Origin: Cinnamomum chago
Lineage: Eukaryota; Streptophyta; Magnoliopsida; Laurales; Lauraceae
Direction of reading: 5' to 3'
Length of the DNA: 64,000 nucleotides
Assembly (NCBI GenBank): GCA_038049695.1
Contig: CP142452.1
Span: 90,899,501-90,963,500, forward strand
Shown: in pieces, positions 22,400-34,599 of the stretch
How positions within the stretch are numbered: the stretch's first letter is position 1
How the letters are laid out: each line of letters opens with the position of its first letter
Made by a program: the position numbers and the translations under genes
Notes under the pieces: model-generated
Databases searched by the model: none
The model's input: the letters and a program-made list of their open reading frames with translations, nothing else
Told to the model about the DNA's origin: nothing

Positions 22400-25300
22400 C
22401 ATGTGAATGGATTGATATGAATTCATGTTCAAATAAAAGGATTGTTAAAGATCGAGGGGGTTAAAGATAAGAGGTAAAACGTAAAGAAAATAAAGCACTA
22501 ATGCATACTTGACCTTGACTTTGCTAAGATTTGAATTATTGAGGTGATTGCTGAGTATTTATTTCTTATATTCTGTTGATTCATTTTTTACTGAAAAGGA
22601 GGTTTATTTGATAGTCGGTTTTTTTATATTCACCCTCAACTCTTCACTTTTAACTACTTATAGAAATAACAAAGCCTTAGAATTCAATTACACGAAAGAA
22701 ACATGCCCAAAAATTCTTGCAACTATATTAGTCCCAGTAGTCGAGCAATGGGATGACTTTTGGTACACGTCTAATTTCTGGTGTCACATGGGGTGGATGG
22801 CTAGAAATATCATGTGAGGATGACATTTGGTACACTCCAAATTATAATCCATAATCCGTTTTGGTCCGCTTTAACTAATTCATCATGAGAAGTTTCTATG
22901 GATCATGGATGAGTGGACAGAGGATGAGAATCCAGCTCCAATAAAAAGATGCTTTAATTTACTATCCCAGGTAAAGACAATAGATCAATAAAGCCGTCCA
23001 GTCCATTCATCACTTGAGCAATTGAATTTAAACTCCACATCCTTGAAAAGGATACATTTGTGGATTCAGATGGAGTTGGTTTTGGAGGGGATTTAGATTT
23101 TGGGTGCCCTGACCAGTTGCACCCATTTATAACAAATTTTGATTTTCGTAAGTGGATTACAATATGTATAGCTTTTGTAGGGTAGTTGGAGAGAGGATTT
23201 GAAATAAAGAGGGGAAATGGGTTGGGTTGCACGTGTGATTCCTCTTACACACTGGGAAAATTATATAAATAAATAAATTTATGAGTGTCAAACTCAACCA
23301 AATGCATATGCAATTTAACAAAAAAAAAATTCTTTAATCCATACATGCTACGGAGCGGGTTTTGTATCACAAATCAGAAACTCTGATATAAGATAGGTGA
23401 GATAAGGTATATATAGGGTAGAGAAAGTGGGGGTTAGGTTCATTCAGGTTTTAGCATGATCCATACAAAACCAGGCGCAGTTGCCATCCCTTTGACATAA
23501 ACAAGTCCTATGGGTAAGCTTGGTTCAAGAATTTTGTCAAGTCTTGGATTAGAATTGTCTAATTGTAGATGAAGGGGCTTTGTGCAGCAGTGTACTACTT
23601 TTTTCTCATATTATGCCATCAAACACACCCGACCCATTATACCATCCACCAGGAATGTTTGGTATCCGTATTATAAATCAGACGCCCGTCATAGGCTGGA
23701 TCATGCATAGTGCAGGGTAGACGACATTCACTGCATGTTTAAAACATGGAAGAGCTGTTCAATTAGAAACACAACAGCTGGTAGGTATGGGGATATAGGA
23801 AAAGGAAACAAAACATATGAGAAGTCAAGGGGGGTGGCTCTCCCCATAGAGAAAACGCCCAACCTATTATTTCTCCCCTGGGCAATAAGGTATCTTCTAG
23901 GAACCCAACTTCAAAAGCCACACACAGACAATAGACAATAGACAAACAGATCCAAGATCAAATGATCACTCACCCTTTCAAAGTGGTCCCACGCATGGTA
24001 ACATCACATAACTAAAATTGTTCTTTGACACGCCATTTAAATAGTCCGAGGTCTAACCCACACAAGCAGGACACCAAGTTTTGACCAATTTCCATTTGGT
24101 TACGTACCCTTTCATTGTCAGTGCTTTTCATAGTCATCTTTGTAAAACCAAGATGATTCTCTCTAGAGACTTCTGAAGAGAGTCCCCTCTAGCAAGATTT
24201 TTTTTTTTTTTAGACACTTGCATGTTGCTTGTCTGGCCAACTGACCCACCAATCTGTGTTATAAATTTTTAGACAGATGATAGGAAAGAAGAGGATCTGA
24301 TGATTATTTTAGTGCAAATGAGGACCTCTAATACTTGATCAAATGCCTTCACAAGGAGATCCTTGAGATCTGTAATCAGAGTAAATTCAATTAACTTACT
24401 GTCTCAAATGATTGCCTAAAGATTTGTCCTTTTGAGTATTATTGGAGGGGAGAATTTTAGTTGGAGGTCCCACTCTTCTACTAATTTCTATCGCGGTTTA
24501 CCCATTAGAATGTCATTAATATTTTTTCTTATTCAAAGCCAGTGGTCTTCCAGTCAAACTTTCTGACAGTCCTAATAAGAGACATCTAGTGGATGGGCAC
24601 TGTATGGAGACTAGATAGCGGCGATCCCACTCTAGGAAAATTGAAATGACTACATTTTCCACAAACCTCACTATATCTTTAGTAAGGGAGAGCTATTTTG
24701 ATTTATGCAAACTATTAAGGAACCTATTGAAAATTTCTTTTTCAAACTTACCTCTTTTTATGATTTAAATTCAATTCTAACATCTCTAATAAATCTAATG
24801 TCTTTTGACACTCACACATAGTTCAACACTGCAAACATTATAAGCTACCAAGCAAAGAGCACGAAGTTGATGGATGAAACAGAAACTCTCTTTTTTTTTT
24901 ATTGAATGTGAATTTTATTGTATGGGCCAAAGGTTATTAACTCAAATTGATTTTTTGATAGAATGAATAGGAAACAGTATTTATGATGTGGTGAGTGAGT
25001 CCCTGGACTCCACTTAGGCAGATTTTTCTGATTGTTATAGTGGATTTAGACTAGGAAAATGACTCTGGGCATCTTTTTGTCTGCTTTATGGTCTTACCTA
25101 CTTGGTGACGTACAGTTCAGTAGAACAATCAATTTCAAAAAGATCTTTCACAATTTTTTTTTTAATCACCTTTACAAAGACTAATGGATGCAAAGAACAT
25201 GAAGCGTTGAGAGTTTATTTCATCATGTAATTGTTGGTTTCATTTGTACTTGAAATAGGCTAGGGAATCTTACGAAATCATGAAACCACAAAAGGGGTGA

Positions 25301-25498
25301 AAAAAACAACATATCCAACTCGTTGGTCACTTGCTCATTACTTGTGGACATATACCCATAAAACCAAATGAAAGAACAAAACAGACAACTTGCATGTCAC
25401 TCCACCAATATTGTTATAATTTTTATTTAGCCTTTTGCCCTAATGCGCTGTTTAAGGCATAACCTGAAAAGGCCACCATTTCTTTTTGTCTGGGCATT

Positions 25499-25550
<52 letters not shown>

Positions 25551-25800
25551 CTGGCACAGGGACACCTTTTAAACTCCATTCCAAACGTTGTATTGTATTA
25601 TTTGTTGCACAGTGTATCAATGCACAGCGAATCTTCCACTAGTAGAAGTAAATTTTTTTAGTTAAATGGTCGTGCAAATAGCACTTTGAGACTGTCTTCA
25701 TGATATTACTAGGATTTACTTGTATATATGTTTGTTCATGTGGGAGGCATAGTTTGATGATCCAAACCAATCAGGTGATAGGATTATGGGACCCTTTTCC
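22400..25800. other. Intergenic sequence without recognised genes
   Basis: A/T-rich sequence with short open frames only (all under 95 codons, none with a domain I know). There is a (TA)n microsatellite at 25504-25548. I looked for hAT and Mutator termini here and found none that pair. Confidence 0.55.
25504..25548. repeat. (TA)n microsatellite
   Basis: About 22 uninterrupted TA dinucleotides. Confidence 0.97.
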
Positions 25801-25817
25801 ATTAAATGTGGGCTCTA

Positions 25818-26018
25818 TTTAGATTTGAGAAATATTCAATTGATGGATTCCCTTACCATGTGTGGTGAGGAACTCCCCTTTTTTGAGAGGTTTTAAGTAC
25901 AAAAGGGCTTTTGTACTTGAAGGGAGTACACCATTTTGTACTTGAAACCTTCCCAAAAAGTGAGTCTCACCACAAATGATGAGGGAATTCCTCACTTGAA
26001 TATCCCCCTTTATATTTA
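25818..26018. mobile_element. Foldback (inverted-repeat) MITE
   Basis: About 80-90 bp on the left is imperfectly repeated in inverted orientation on the right, around a core of roughly 20-30 bp. Matching blocks include TGTGGTGAG (left, near 25859) and CTCACCACA (right, near 25967), TTTTAAGTACAAAA and TTTTGTACTTGAAA, and the outer AATATTCAA and TTGAATATC. A transcript would fold into a long hairpin. No clear target-site duplication was found, so the outer limits are approximate. Confidence 0.65.
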
Positions 26019-26043
26019 CCCATATCAATTGCTTATGAAAGAA

Positions 26044-26254
26044 GAGTCTGGATCACTTATAGTAATTGTTACACATTCACCGTGAGTGGATCAATAAGAG
26101 TCCGCCTTTCATCCAAAAATTTTGGTGATTTTGAAGTTAAAAAGAAGTTTAAATCAAATGAAAGAAAATCATCTAAATTTTTGGATGACGTGGCAGACTC
26201 TTATTGGTCCAATCACGGTAAAGGTATAACATTTGCGATAGGTGATCCGGACTC
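26044..26254. mobile_element. Mutator-like MITE with about 80-bp terminal inverted repeats
   Basis: The left arm begins GAGTCTGGATCACTTAT and the right arm, on the minus strand, GAGTCCGGATCACCTAT. The arms match over about 80 bp, both containing CAATAAGAGTC and CATCCAAAAATTT, with about 50 bp between them. A perfect 9-bp duplication ATGAAAGAA (26035-26043 and 26255-26263) is diagnostic of Mutator-like insertion. There is no coding capacity; it is a pure TIR-MITE. Confidence 0.9.
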
Positions 26255-27261
26255 ATGAAAGAATGGCAGCGTATGCGCGTGTTAAGGTGCAGTCCAATCT
26301 AAATATCTAATGCCCATAACATTCGTCTAGTGGATCTAGTGGATGTACTTTCTATGTTCCGCGATGAAACAAAGAGCATTGGTCCTGGATGATTTTAGAG
26401 ATTTGTTATATGGTTGAGATATGCATGTTAGGATGCATGTAGAATTATAAAAAAAAAATAGAAATAGAATGAGTGGAGAAGTTTGGTCAATCTTGTGATA
26501 GTGATGTGTTGTGGACCTATAGTATCCCGGCTTGGGTTGACAGGGTCTTTCCCTTTGCACTAGGATGTTTTATTTTATTTACAAATTCACTTTTTATATA
26601 AAAAAAAATACATAGATCAAATGCACAAGTAACTTCAATTTATAGAAAATCAGTTCATATGCACCATCTGAGATAATTTAGACACATGATGAATGTAGTG
26701 ATAAGAGGCACTAGAAGGTTGTCATGAGTTCAAGTCATGTTACCAATTAAACACACAAACACACATGCATGAACATAAGATAAAAAGGAAATCAAGATAC
26801 ATATTGACAGATCATAAATCCAAAAAACTAGAAAAGGCAAAAGGTCAATAAAGATCTCAACTATATAGTAGCGAGAATAAAAAAAACTATGATGAACTGT
26901 GAAAGTCAGTTAAACGAAATGGTAAAACTCCTAAAATCAACCCTACAAATGGGATGGGCTTGAATGGAAATGTTGAAATGGTAAACATTCAACCACAGGA
27001 AAACCATTTGCCCACTAATTTAGAATATTATTATAGGTAGAACTTTAGTTTTCTTTTTCATTGTCCATCTACAGTATTCTTCTTTGGATGAAAATACCGT
27101 TGAATACAAGCTCTACATACAAATACTTGGCCCAAAAAGGGGGGAAAAAGAAGAAGTGCAAATCCATTAAGGGTAGTATTTTGTACAATACATTTTAAAA
27201 GTGGAGAATGATTCATGTGAATTAGTAACTACAGTCCTCATAAAAATATCCGGTCATTAAA

Positions 27262-27640
27262 GAGCAAGGCTCTCCTAAGCTCAAGTTTAGAAGAAAATTT
27301 CGCAAGCTCATGCTCGTGAGGCCCATCTTTAGTCCATTCAAATGAACCAAACACATGACCCCCCTAAATTACACATGTCCATCAACTTTCGGTCAAATCC
27401 TAATTTACTAGACCGTTGGTTCGACTATGTATCGATCTGAATGAACTATTGACCATTAAACTTTTGAGCTCATGTGGAGATGATAGAAATCACAATTGGG
27501 GCTGATTTTTTTATAGAGAGGAGGATCTCAGGGAGTCCTTGAAATCTACCTATCTTCATCCCCATGCGGGTCTCCAAGTGAGCCTCACCACACACTTGAA
27601 CTTACCTTATCCTAAGTTTGAGCTTAGGAGAGCTAGCCTC
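27262..27640. mobile_element. Mutator-like MITE, 379 bp
   Basis: The inverted ends share CTCTCCTAAGCTCAA near their tips (27270 and, inverted, 27620), and similarity continues for about 60 bp to GTGAGGC. The outermost bases are GAG on both ends. A perfect 9-bp target-site duplication GTCATTAAA lies at 27253-27261 and 27641-27649. Confidence 0.85.
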
Positions 27641-27649
27641 GTCATTAAA

Positions 27650-28440
27650 ATGGTGCACTTCGTATGTGGTCCATATTCCTACATGCATATTGAGTATTTT
27701 CCTCGAGCAAACAATGGACCAAAGGAAAAAACCAACACCGCAAAGGATGATGAATCATCTGTTTTTATTCCTGATTGCTCATGATAGTTCTTCCATCAGC
27801 TTGAAATAGACTTCTCACAAGTAAACAAGCAACAGCATAGAAATCAAGCTTAACAAATAGCTTTTACATCAAAACTGTCCCGATCATCACCCACTACTGA
27901 AGGCTGCCCCCACATTTTCTCTCTTCAAACTCAACGACTGAGCTTACAGCCTCGGGTCCAACACTCCTACCTCATGAACCGTTCAGATGCTCAAGTGGGG
28001 CCCTTGTCGAAGTAAAGCTGCGGACCATAGGTTCAAGTAGTTCCCTTCAATTAAATTGCATGTAATCTTGTAAATGTCACAGCAGCGTGATCTTTAGATT
28101 ACGGGCCCTGTTCCCATGTTTTAACTAACACTAGACCGAGGTCTACTTTCCTTGTACGCCCGAGGTTTACTCTCCTCACCCGAAAACCCCTTCTCCATAT
28201 GATAAGGGGCCCATCCCCCACTAAGCTGGGATATAAATAAAATGAAAAGAAAAATACAGGTTCAGCCTATCCTATCAGCAAGCACCATTTTGTATAAATG
28301 CCATGCCAAAATAGACTGTTTCATTGAAACAAAGAATCTGAACTCTATAGATTAAGCATCCGCTTACCTTTTCAGCGGTCTAGATGAAATCCGAGTCGGC
28401 ACGAGGATAACTCTTATTCGTATTTGGTATACGTAAGGTT
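27650..28440. other. Sequence upstream of the glyoxalase-like gene
   Basis: No gene is visible. A short motif CCCCCACTAAGCTGGGATA at about 28215 is the inverted relative of one in the kinase intron near 20829. The distal promoter of the glyoxalase-like gene probably starts within this stretch. Confidence 0.4.
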
Positions 28441-28447
28441 GGCATCT

Positions 28448-28488
28448 ACGTGTCAGCATCACCCATTTTATGCCACGTGGCGCACGTG
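28448..28488 (+). promoter_or_regulatory. ABRE/G-box cluster upstream of the glyoxalase-like gene
   Basis: Two palindromic G-boxes CACGTG (28474-28479 and 28483-28488) stand 9 bp apart, with an ACGTG core at 28448-28452 on the same side. Paired ACGT elements are the binding sites of bZIP (ABF/AREB) and bHLH (PIF/MYC) factors and often confer abscisic acid, stress or light response. They lie about 30-70 bp before the TATA box, a normal position. The regulatory role is inferred. Confidence 0.7.
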
Positions 28489-28517
28489 ATGCCCGAAGCG
28501 TCCTCTGTGGCTCTGTC

Positions 28518-28524
28518 TATAAAA
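28518..28524 (+). promoter_or_regulatory. TATA box of the glyoxalase-like gene
   Basis: TATAAAA lies 271 bp before the start codon, predicting transcription from about 28550 and a pyrimidine-rich leader (CT runs at 28565-28640). Confidence 0.7.
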
Positions 28525-28788
28525 TCCAATGCTCGATTCCTTGGCAAATGCAATTGAAGGAACCTCTCCGTCTTTCTCTCTCCTTCTTCCGTTCCTTGTC
28601 TTCACAAACAAAACTCTCTCTTTCTCTCTCTCTATCTCCGTCCTTCCCTAGAACCCTAGAACATAAATAAGGTGTTTGGTGAAACCTTTAATCAGTTGGG
28701 ATTTTGGGCTGCCCGAAAACCAAATTTTTTTTCTTTCTCTAGCATTCTCTGGCATTTTTGAAGTTTCTTGATTGAATTTGAGAGAAAT

Positions 28789-30502
28789 ATGTTTCATGAT
28801 ATGAAGAGTTGTTTGCCTCTTACTTCATTGAACCACATCTCCATCGTGTGCAAGTCTGTGGAGAAATCTCTAGATTTTTACCAAAACGTTCTTGGGTTTT
28901 GCCCAATTAGGAGACCTGGATCCTTTGATTTTAATGGAGCATGGTAATAGAAGGAATGGATTATAAAAAGTAGCCAGTTGTTACAAGTTCTTGTTAAATT
29001 GTCATGGGGTTGTTGATTTTCTTTTCTTGGTTTTGTTTTTCTTAGGCTCTTCAGTTATGGAATTGGAATACATCTTCTGCAGGCCGAGAATCCAGAAGAC
29101 TTGTCAGAGAAGAAGGAGATAAACCCCAAAGATAATCACATTTCTTTCCAGGTAACTTCTTCACCAGCTTGATATTTCTATGAAATGAAGCTGCTAATCC
29201 CTTACTATAATTTTTTTGGTGGGAAATAACCTCTCTGTACCAAACGGTTCCTTAGCTAAAGCCTTCAGGCATGGGATGAAGTGGTCTCACTTGGAAAACT
29301 ATATTATTGCAGATTAAACATGTACCAAAAATCGAATATATAGAAGTACCGCTAGTGGTTAAAATCAAAGGTGATGATTGCGAGCCATTTACTTAGTTTT
29401 TATTTCAAAGTGTTATTTTTAGTGTTTATAATCAAGTCGCTAATAGTAATCAATCTAGATGTTATTAGCTTAACAATGAACAATATAACTGAATATTCTT
29501 ATGTAGAGAACAAACCAACTGTGAACAATCAATTCTGGTCAGGCTAACAAAACCCAAAACCTTTCATGGTGCCAGTGAATTGCCAAAATTAGAGTTGTTG
29601 CACATTGCCTTGGCCGGTCTGGGCGGCGCCCAGGCCCAACCCAGCTACTTAGGCTTTGATATGGATTGACTCAACGGGAGTGGGCTAGGCACTGGCCTTA
29701 TAGTTCGACTAAATATCTAGATGTAGCTGTCAATTGGGCCTGTCACTCATGGTTCGACCTCTACGGAGAGGTTATAAAAAGAAAAGTTGATTGCGTCTCT
29801 TGGATGTTGTGCAAAAACAGTCCCTAAAAGTCCAACTTGATGGCTTAGCTAGCCCATGCCTTACATTGACTTGTAGGGCCTTGGATCGAATCTGATATGA
29901 ACATTAATTAGTCTGAAAAACGAAGCAAAATTTTCTTCTGCTGTAACATCTGCATGCAAATGTCTTGACCTGACTATTGTAAAAGAGGCAAGGGGACCGT
30001 CAAAAAACTGGGACCCTTGAACTAAGGAGGCCATGAGGATGCCCTGTAGGAGAAAATTCTTTAAATAGAAAAATGGGCTGGTCTTGGACTAGTTTTGGGC
30101 AGCCTTGCCCACGTCCAAATCTACCCAAAATGCCCATTCCATGAATCTGACATGTATAGGACTAACCAGTTTTAATATATTGCTGATCAGTGCGAGAGTA
30201 TGGTGGCAGTGGAGAGGAAGCTAAAGGAGATGAGCATCGACTACGTGCAGAGAAGAGTAGAAGAGGGTGGGATTTTTGTGGATCAGTTGTTCTTCCATGA
30301 CCCAGATGGTTTCATGGTTGAGATCTGCAACTGCGACAACCTTCCTCTCGTTCCGCTCGGTGCAGATTCCCCTCGTGTCTGTGCACGAGTCGGTGTTCCA
30401 TTCAAGAAGAATCAGCAGTCTCAACAGCAGCCACAGATAGTGCAGTGCCACCCCACCACCACCACCATTGATATTAAGGAAGACTGTTCCTTGTGCATGT
30501 GA
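28789..30502 (+). CDS. Glyoxalase-I-like (VOC superfamily) protein, 190 aa, three exons
   Basis: Exons 28789-28943, 29046-29151 and 30191-30502 (stop TGA) join in frame at GT-AG borders and give 190 residues, close to the plant family size. The single vicinal-oxygen-chelate domain shows SLNHIS (His16), FYQNVLGF (about 31-38), RRPGSFDFNGAWLF, HLLQAE, NPKDNHISFQ (His83), then VDQLFFHDPDGFMVEICNCD with Glu131. His and Glu at these places are the metal-ligand positions of VOC enzymes. It most resembles the Arabidopsis GLYI.4/GLYI.7 (At1g15380/At1g80160) clade from memory. Enzymes of this superfamily isomerise hemithioacetals such as methylglyoxal-glutathione, but this clade's activity is less certain. 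The protein has no obvious targeting signal and is probably cytosolic. The C-terminus is Gln-rich and ends CSLCM. The start ATG is the first in frame after the leader. Complete and apparently functional. Confidence 0.92.
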
Positions 30503-33500
30503 TGCTGCTATGTAGGTTCATGTTTGGGCAATCAGACTCGCCCAAATTATCCCGGTCTTATATATATGGTTGTGTTAAGTAAACAAGATTTAATTTGTCA
30601 ATCTCCTCCGGGCTTGAGAGAATCCAATAATGCCAAGCTCATAAACCCATCAACAGGTCCCACTTGTGAAATCCAAAATATTTAAAGTTAATGTTCTTGG
30701 CCAATTTCTCTTATCAGAGCCCGTCCATTGTTGGATGATTGATCACGTATTAAATACATGATTACACTCTATTTTGATCAATTTTAACATATGATTAATC
30801 TATTGATGATCTCAATTTGGTTGGCATGAATTTTGGCTCAGTGGAAACAGTGAATTCGGCACATTAATTTCGAGCAGTTGGATTTTATAAGTAGGCCTCA
30901 TTCATGGATTTTAATTAAGGCTTGGCATTGGAGGATCCAGAAGGAGTGTACTCTGTTTAGGATTGTTTCTACGTACCATTAATAATTATTATAGTGGGTC
31001 AACGAGGGTGGAACTTAGTGGGCTTTCCAACCTTTTGAGTTGGGGCACACCGAGCCATGTTCTTGGATCATGTTTCGTTAGTGTAATTTTGAGATTTCTT
31101 ACATGTACTTTAAGACATGTATTAATTGTATGCAATGTACTTGGAGACGTGCAAGTGGAATGGCCTTTTCAAAGTATCGCAAGTGTTTTCGGGTTCAATT
31201 GTGTGTTGTTTGGTTGACAAAGGGAATGATGCATCATCACATACTTCTCTAAACAAACTTGGTTATATATCTAAACAATGAACAGGGGATTGGATGAAAT
31301 TTGTGGAATTTGTATATGTGTTCCTGCAATGTCAATATCAAGAAGACGAGAAAAACACAGAGGAAAAACCATTAGCGGATAGAAGAAGATGATCACAGTA
31401 AAAAGGGGTTTTTACCGAGTTATCTCCGTCCCTATTTTACCCAAGTTGAAAGGAGAATGATGAAAATTTTACAGAAATATCCTATATATAGGATATCGAA
31501 CGGTGTGATATCCTACGGGCCTAGAATATCACAGGATAAAGAGTCTCTTAGTAAATTTGTAGTCTTTCACCAGTTCCCATGTGAATATTGAGTTTTGGAA
31601 GTACCGTACTGCCAGTTTTCCTTAATTAAACAATCTACTTTGCAGGTACCAGTCTGTCTGTTAATGTCTTTACTGCCACATCGATACAAAAGGTGACAAT
31701 TCTGGACTTTCCCATCGATCTGTCCATCCGACTTTTCACTTGGAACTGCAAAACTGGCTTCTCAAATTCTTTTTCTTTCTTCTTTTGTCTTTTACTTAGT
31801 TAATTTTTATCAAAACACATGGGGCTTGTTGACTAATGGGTATATTCTAATTGGCCCAGATGAATTACAGCGAAGCAAGTGATACAGTGGGGATACCCTT
31901 GTCTGTTACATAAGACCCGATATTTAATAATTCCTGAGCAAACGATCTAATGAAAAATTCCTGAACAGCTGTATGAGATAAGACAACCCTTCACTGGGAT
32001 GAAGCACTCTTTCATTGGGGTATCCCGAGTTTCTTATTGTTACATGATGGAGTTTACAGTAACATGTTATACCACTCTAGTTGGAGCTAAGTTTGAGTCA
32101 ATGCCTGCATAGGACCACGGTTGATGTAAATGGGCTGGATCAAACATTATATTAGGCCCCGTGCCTCTCAAATCTCAACAGCTTAGCCTTCAGGATATGA
32201 TCATCTTTCTTTTTTTTTATTGTAAAAAAAAAAAAGGGTTTTGTGAAACTCACTAAACATACAACATGATCTGCTCTGTTTCCTCTTCTTAAAGGTGCCA
32301 GATGATGACATTGACATTCATACACACGCAGCTTGGACATCAATTTAAGCAAGAGTACTGGATAAAGCTTTTATTTATTTATTTATTTGTTGTTGTTCAT
32401 TACAGCTGCATTTGGGTTGACTTTCAGCATTGAAGTTTGGCATTTTTTATCCTTTCAGGATTTAAGTTTGGCATTTGTTATCCTATCTGGTAGATACTCC
32501 CGCACCCACACAAACACTATTTATGCCCCTCGTCAACACAACCATGGATCAAATCTGAAATGTTTTTATTGATAGCAGGATGCCTAACTAAATGAGTTTT
32601 CAATGGATTAGCAAATGTAAGGTACGGTAGTCGTTGGTTTGATTTTATGGGTCAAGGCTGTACCATGTAATTGAGAATTAAGTGGAGTTTTGAGGTTTTC
32701 GTATATGATGATAAGGAAATGGATGTGGCAATGGTGATAATTAGAATCAGAGATTAAGTGTCAAATTGATCATCTAATTCATTAAAGAATAATAAACAAG
32801 TATCTATAGAGTTAAATGAGAGAGAAACTACTAGTCAACAACGAGGACTCTATCACAACCTATCTATTATCTAACCAAGTAAGTCGAGTCTTGAGATTGT
32901 AGACGAAGTGTAGACTAATTAGCTTGAGATCCATGCTGTAGATGAAGCAATTGAGTTGTGGGGTGGAAGATGCGGCCCCCAATTTTCAATGCTGATGATG
33001 TAGAGATCGACATTGCACATGAAGAAGATCGACAGAAAAGTAGGCTGTGGAACAGATGATCACTGAGATTGCAGATAGTAGAGATTGAGCAGATTGCAAG
33101 TAAAGATGCAAACACATCTACAGATGGAGAACCAAATATAAGATTCTGGTCCAAGATCAAATAATCGATCGGATGGAAAATTTTTATCCAAATTCTAATT
33201 CATTATATCCAGCTAATAGAATAATATCCTACAAAGAGATGAGCTGACCCAGTAAAATGATCGGAATCAGCAAATAAAGGATTAGAATGATTAGGTCCAT
33301 AGACAAAAGATCCAATCCATATATAAGGATAGTGCATCCAGGTACAAGAGCCAAGCTATTTATGATCCATGGCCAACAAGTTTTGAAAATTGGAAGAAAA
33401 AGGAAATCAGATCTAGAAACTGACGGTCAGATAAAAAGATCCAAACCAGAAATAAACAGATATATATTTACAAAATTACCTTGTGGATTCGTTTATTATT

Positions 33501-33700
33501 TACCATCAAAGGTGGGGAAGTTGATGGTAACGGTCATATTATCACAATGCATTCACAAAAAATTGTAGTGCCAATGATACCAGGGATAGTCATGTTGGTC
33601 ATCTATAGAAATATGTAAACTAGCCGAGCTGAGTTGGGCAGACATAAATCTTTAGCTCGGCTTGACAACCCATAACTAGCTTTAGTTCTATTTAACCTCG
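30503..33700. other. Intergenic sequence downstream of the glyoxalase-like gene
   Basis: No gene or paired transposon ends recognised. Open frames are short and without domains (longest 93 codons at 33287-33568, A-rich). The 3' untranslated region of the glyoxalase-like gene must lie in the first few hundred bases. Confidence 0.5.
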
Positions 33701-33709
33701 TATATTTAT

Positions 33710-34589
33710 CATAGTTTAAAATCGCGGTTGCAGTCACCGTCACGGTCATCTCATTATATCGTAGTTCATGGTCATCACAGTGTGAATTTTTATTTTACCT
33801 CAAACAAATCCGAAAAGATATTTAAAAGATCCAAAATATTATAAAATGCTAGAAAACAATATATTTTTTTCCATTAGTAAACACTTTAAAGCAAAATATC
33901 AGTTCCCCTATAAGTCATTACATCCTGTATTGTTATCTTATCTTAAACTTATAAAGTATGTTCTTAATTAAATAAATTTACAAATATATATTAAAATAAG
34001 CTCAAATATCATGAATTTTACGGTATGCATTGCAACCATAATTTTGAAATAATCATTGGTGTTAAACACTTAACGCCAAGAAAGTAGTAGTAGTGCAGAT
34101 GTACAATACTCAATTACCAAGTAAATTGAGAGTGAATTTCAACCTTCTAGTAATATTTACTATTATGTCAAGATTAATTAATTAATTAATTAAAATAGTT
34201 GAAGGCATCATATGAAAATCTACCAAAATCTTGCAAATCACTTGAGTTTTGGTGAAAAAAGAAGCTTTAAAAGTTCTAGCATAGTCTTAAGAAGTTCCAC
34301 AAATTGTTTGAGAAAGAAAAAAAATAAAAAAAGAAGGAGACAAAAAGTTTTTAAAAAAAAATCATTGTTGACCAATATTTTGACCATTATTTTTAAAATA
34401 TCAATCATTATGGTCCGTTATGAACATTATAATGGACGTCATGACCACTATGGACCCTTTTCTTCCCCATTTTTTTGGATACCGTGACCGTACGTAATGA
34501 CCGTTATATTGTAAATAACATAATGATTTAGACTCTTACCGTTTCATAATGGCCGTTATAAAATAATAACAGCCATTTTTTAAACAATG
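33710..34589. mobile_element. Short hAT element, 880 bp
   Basis: The left end is CATAGTTTAAAATCGCGG and the right end on the minus strand CATTGTTTAAAAAATGGC. A perfect 8-bp duplication ATATTTAT flanks it (33702-33709 and 34590-34597). Inside each end are clusters of ACCGTCACGG and GACCGTTAT-like motifs, the repeated subterminal sites typical of hAT elements. The interior is A/T-rich and lacks a transposase frame. Confidence 0.8.
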
Positions 34590-34599
34590 ATATTTATAA

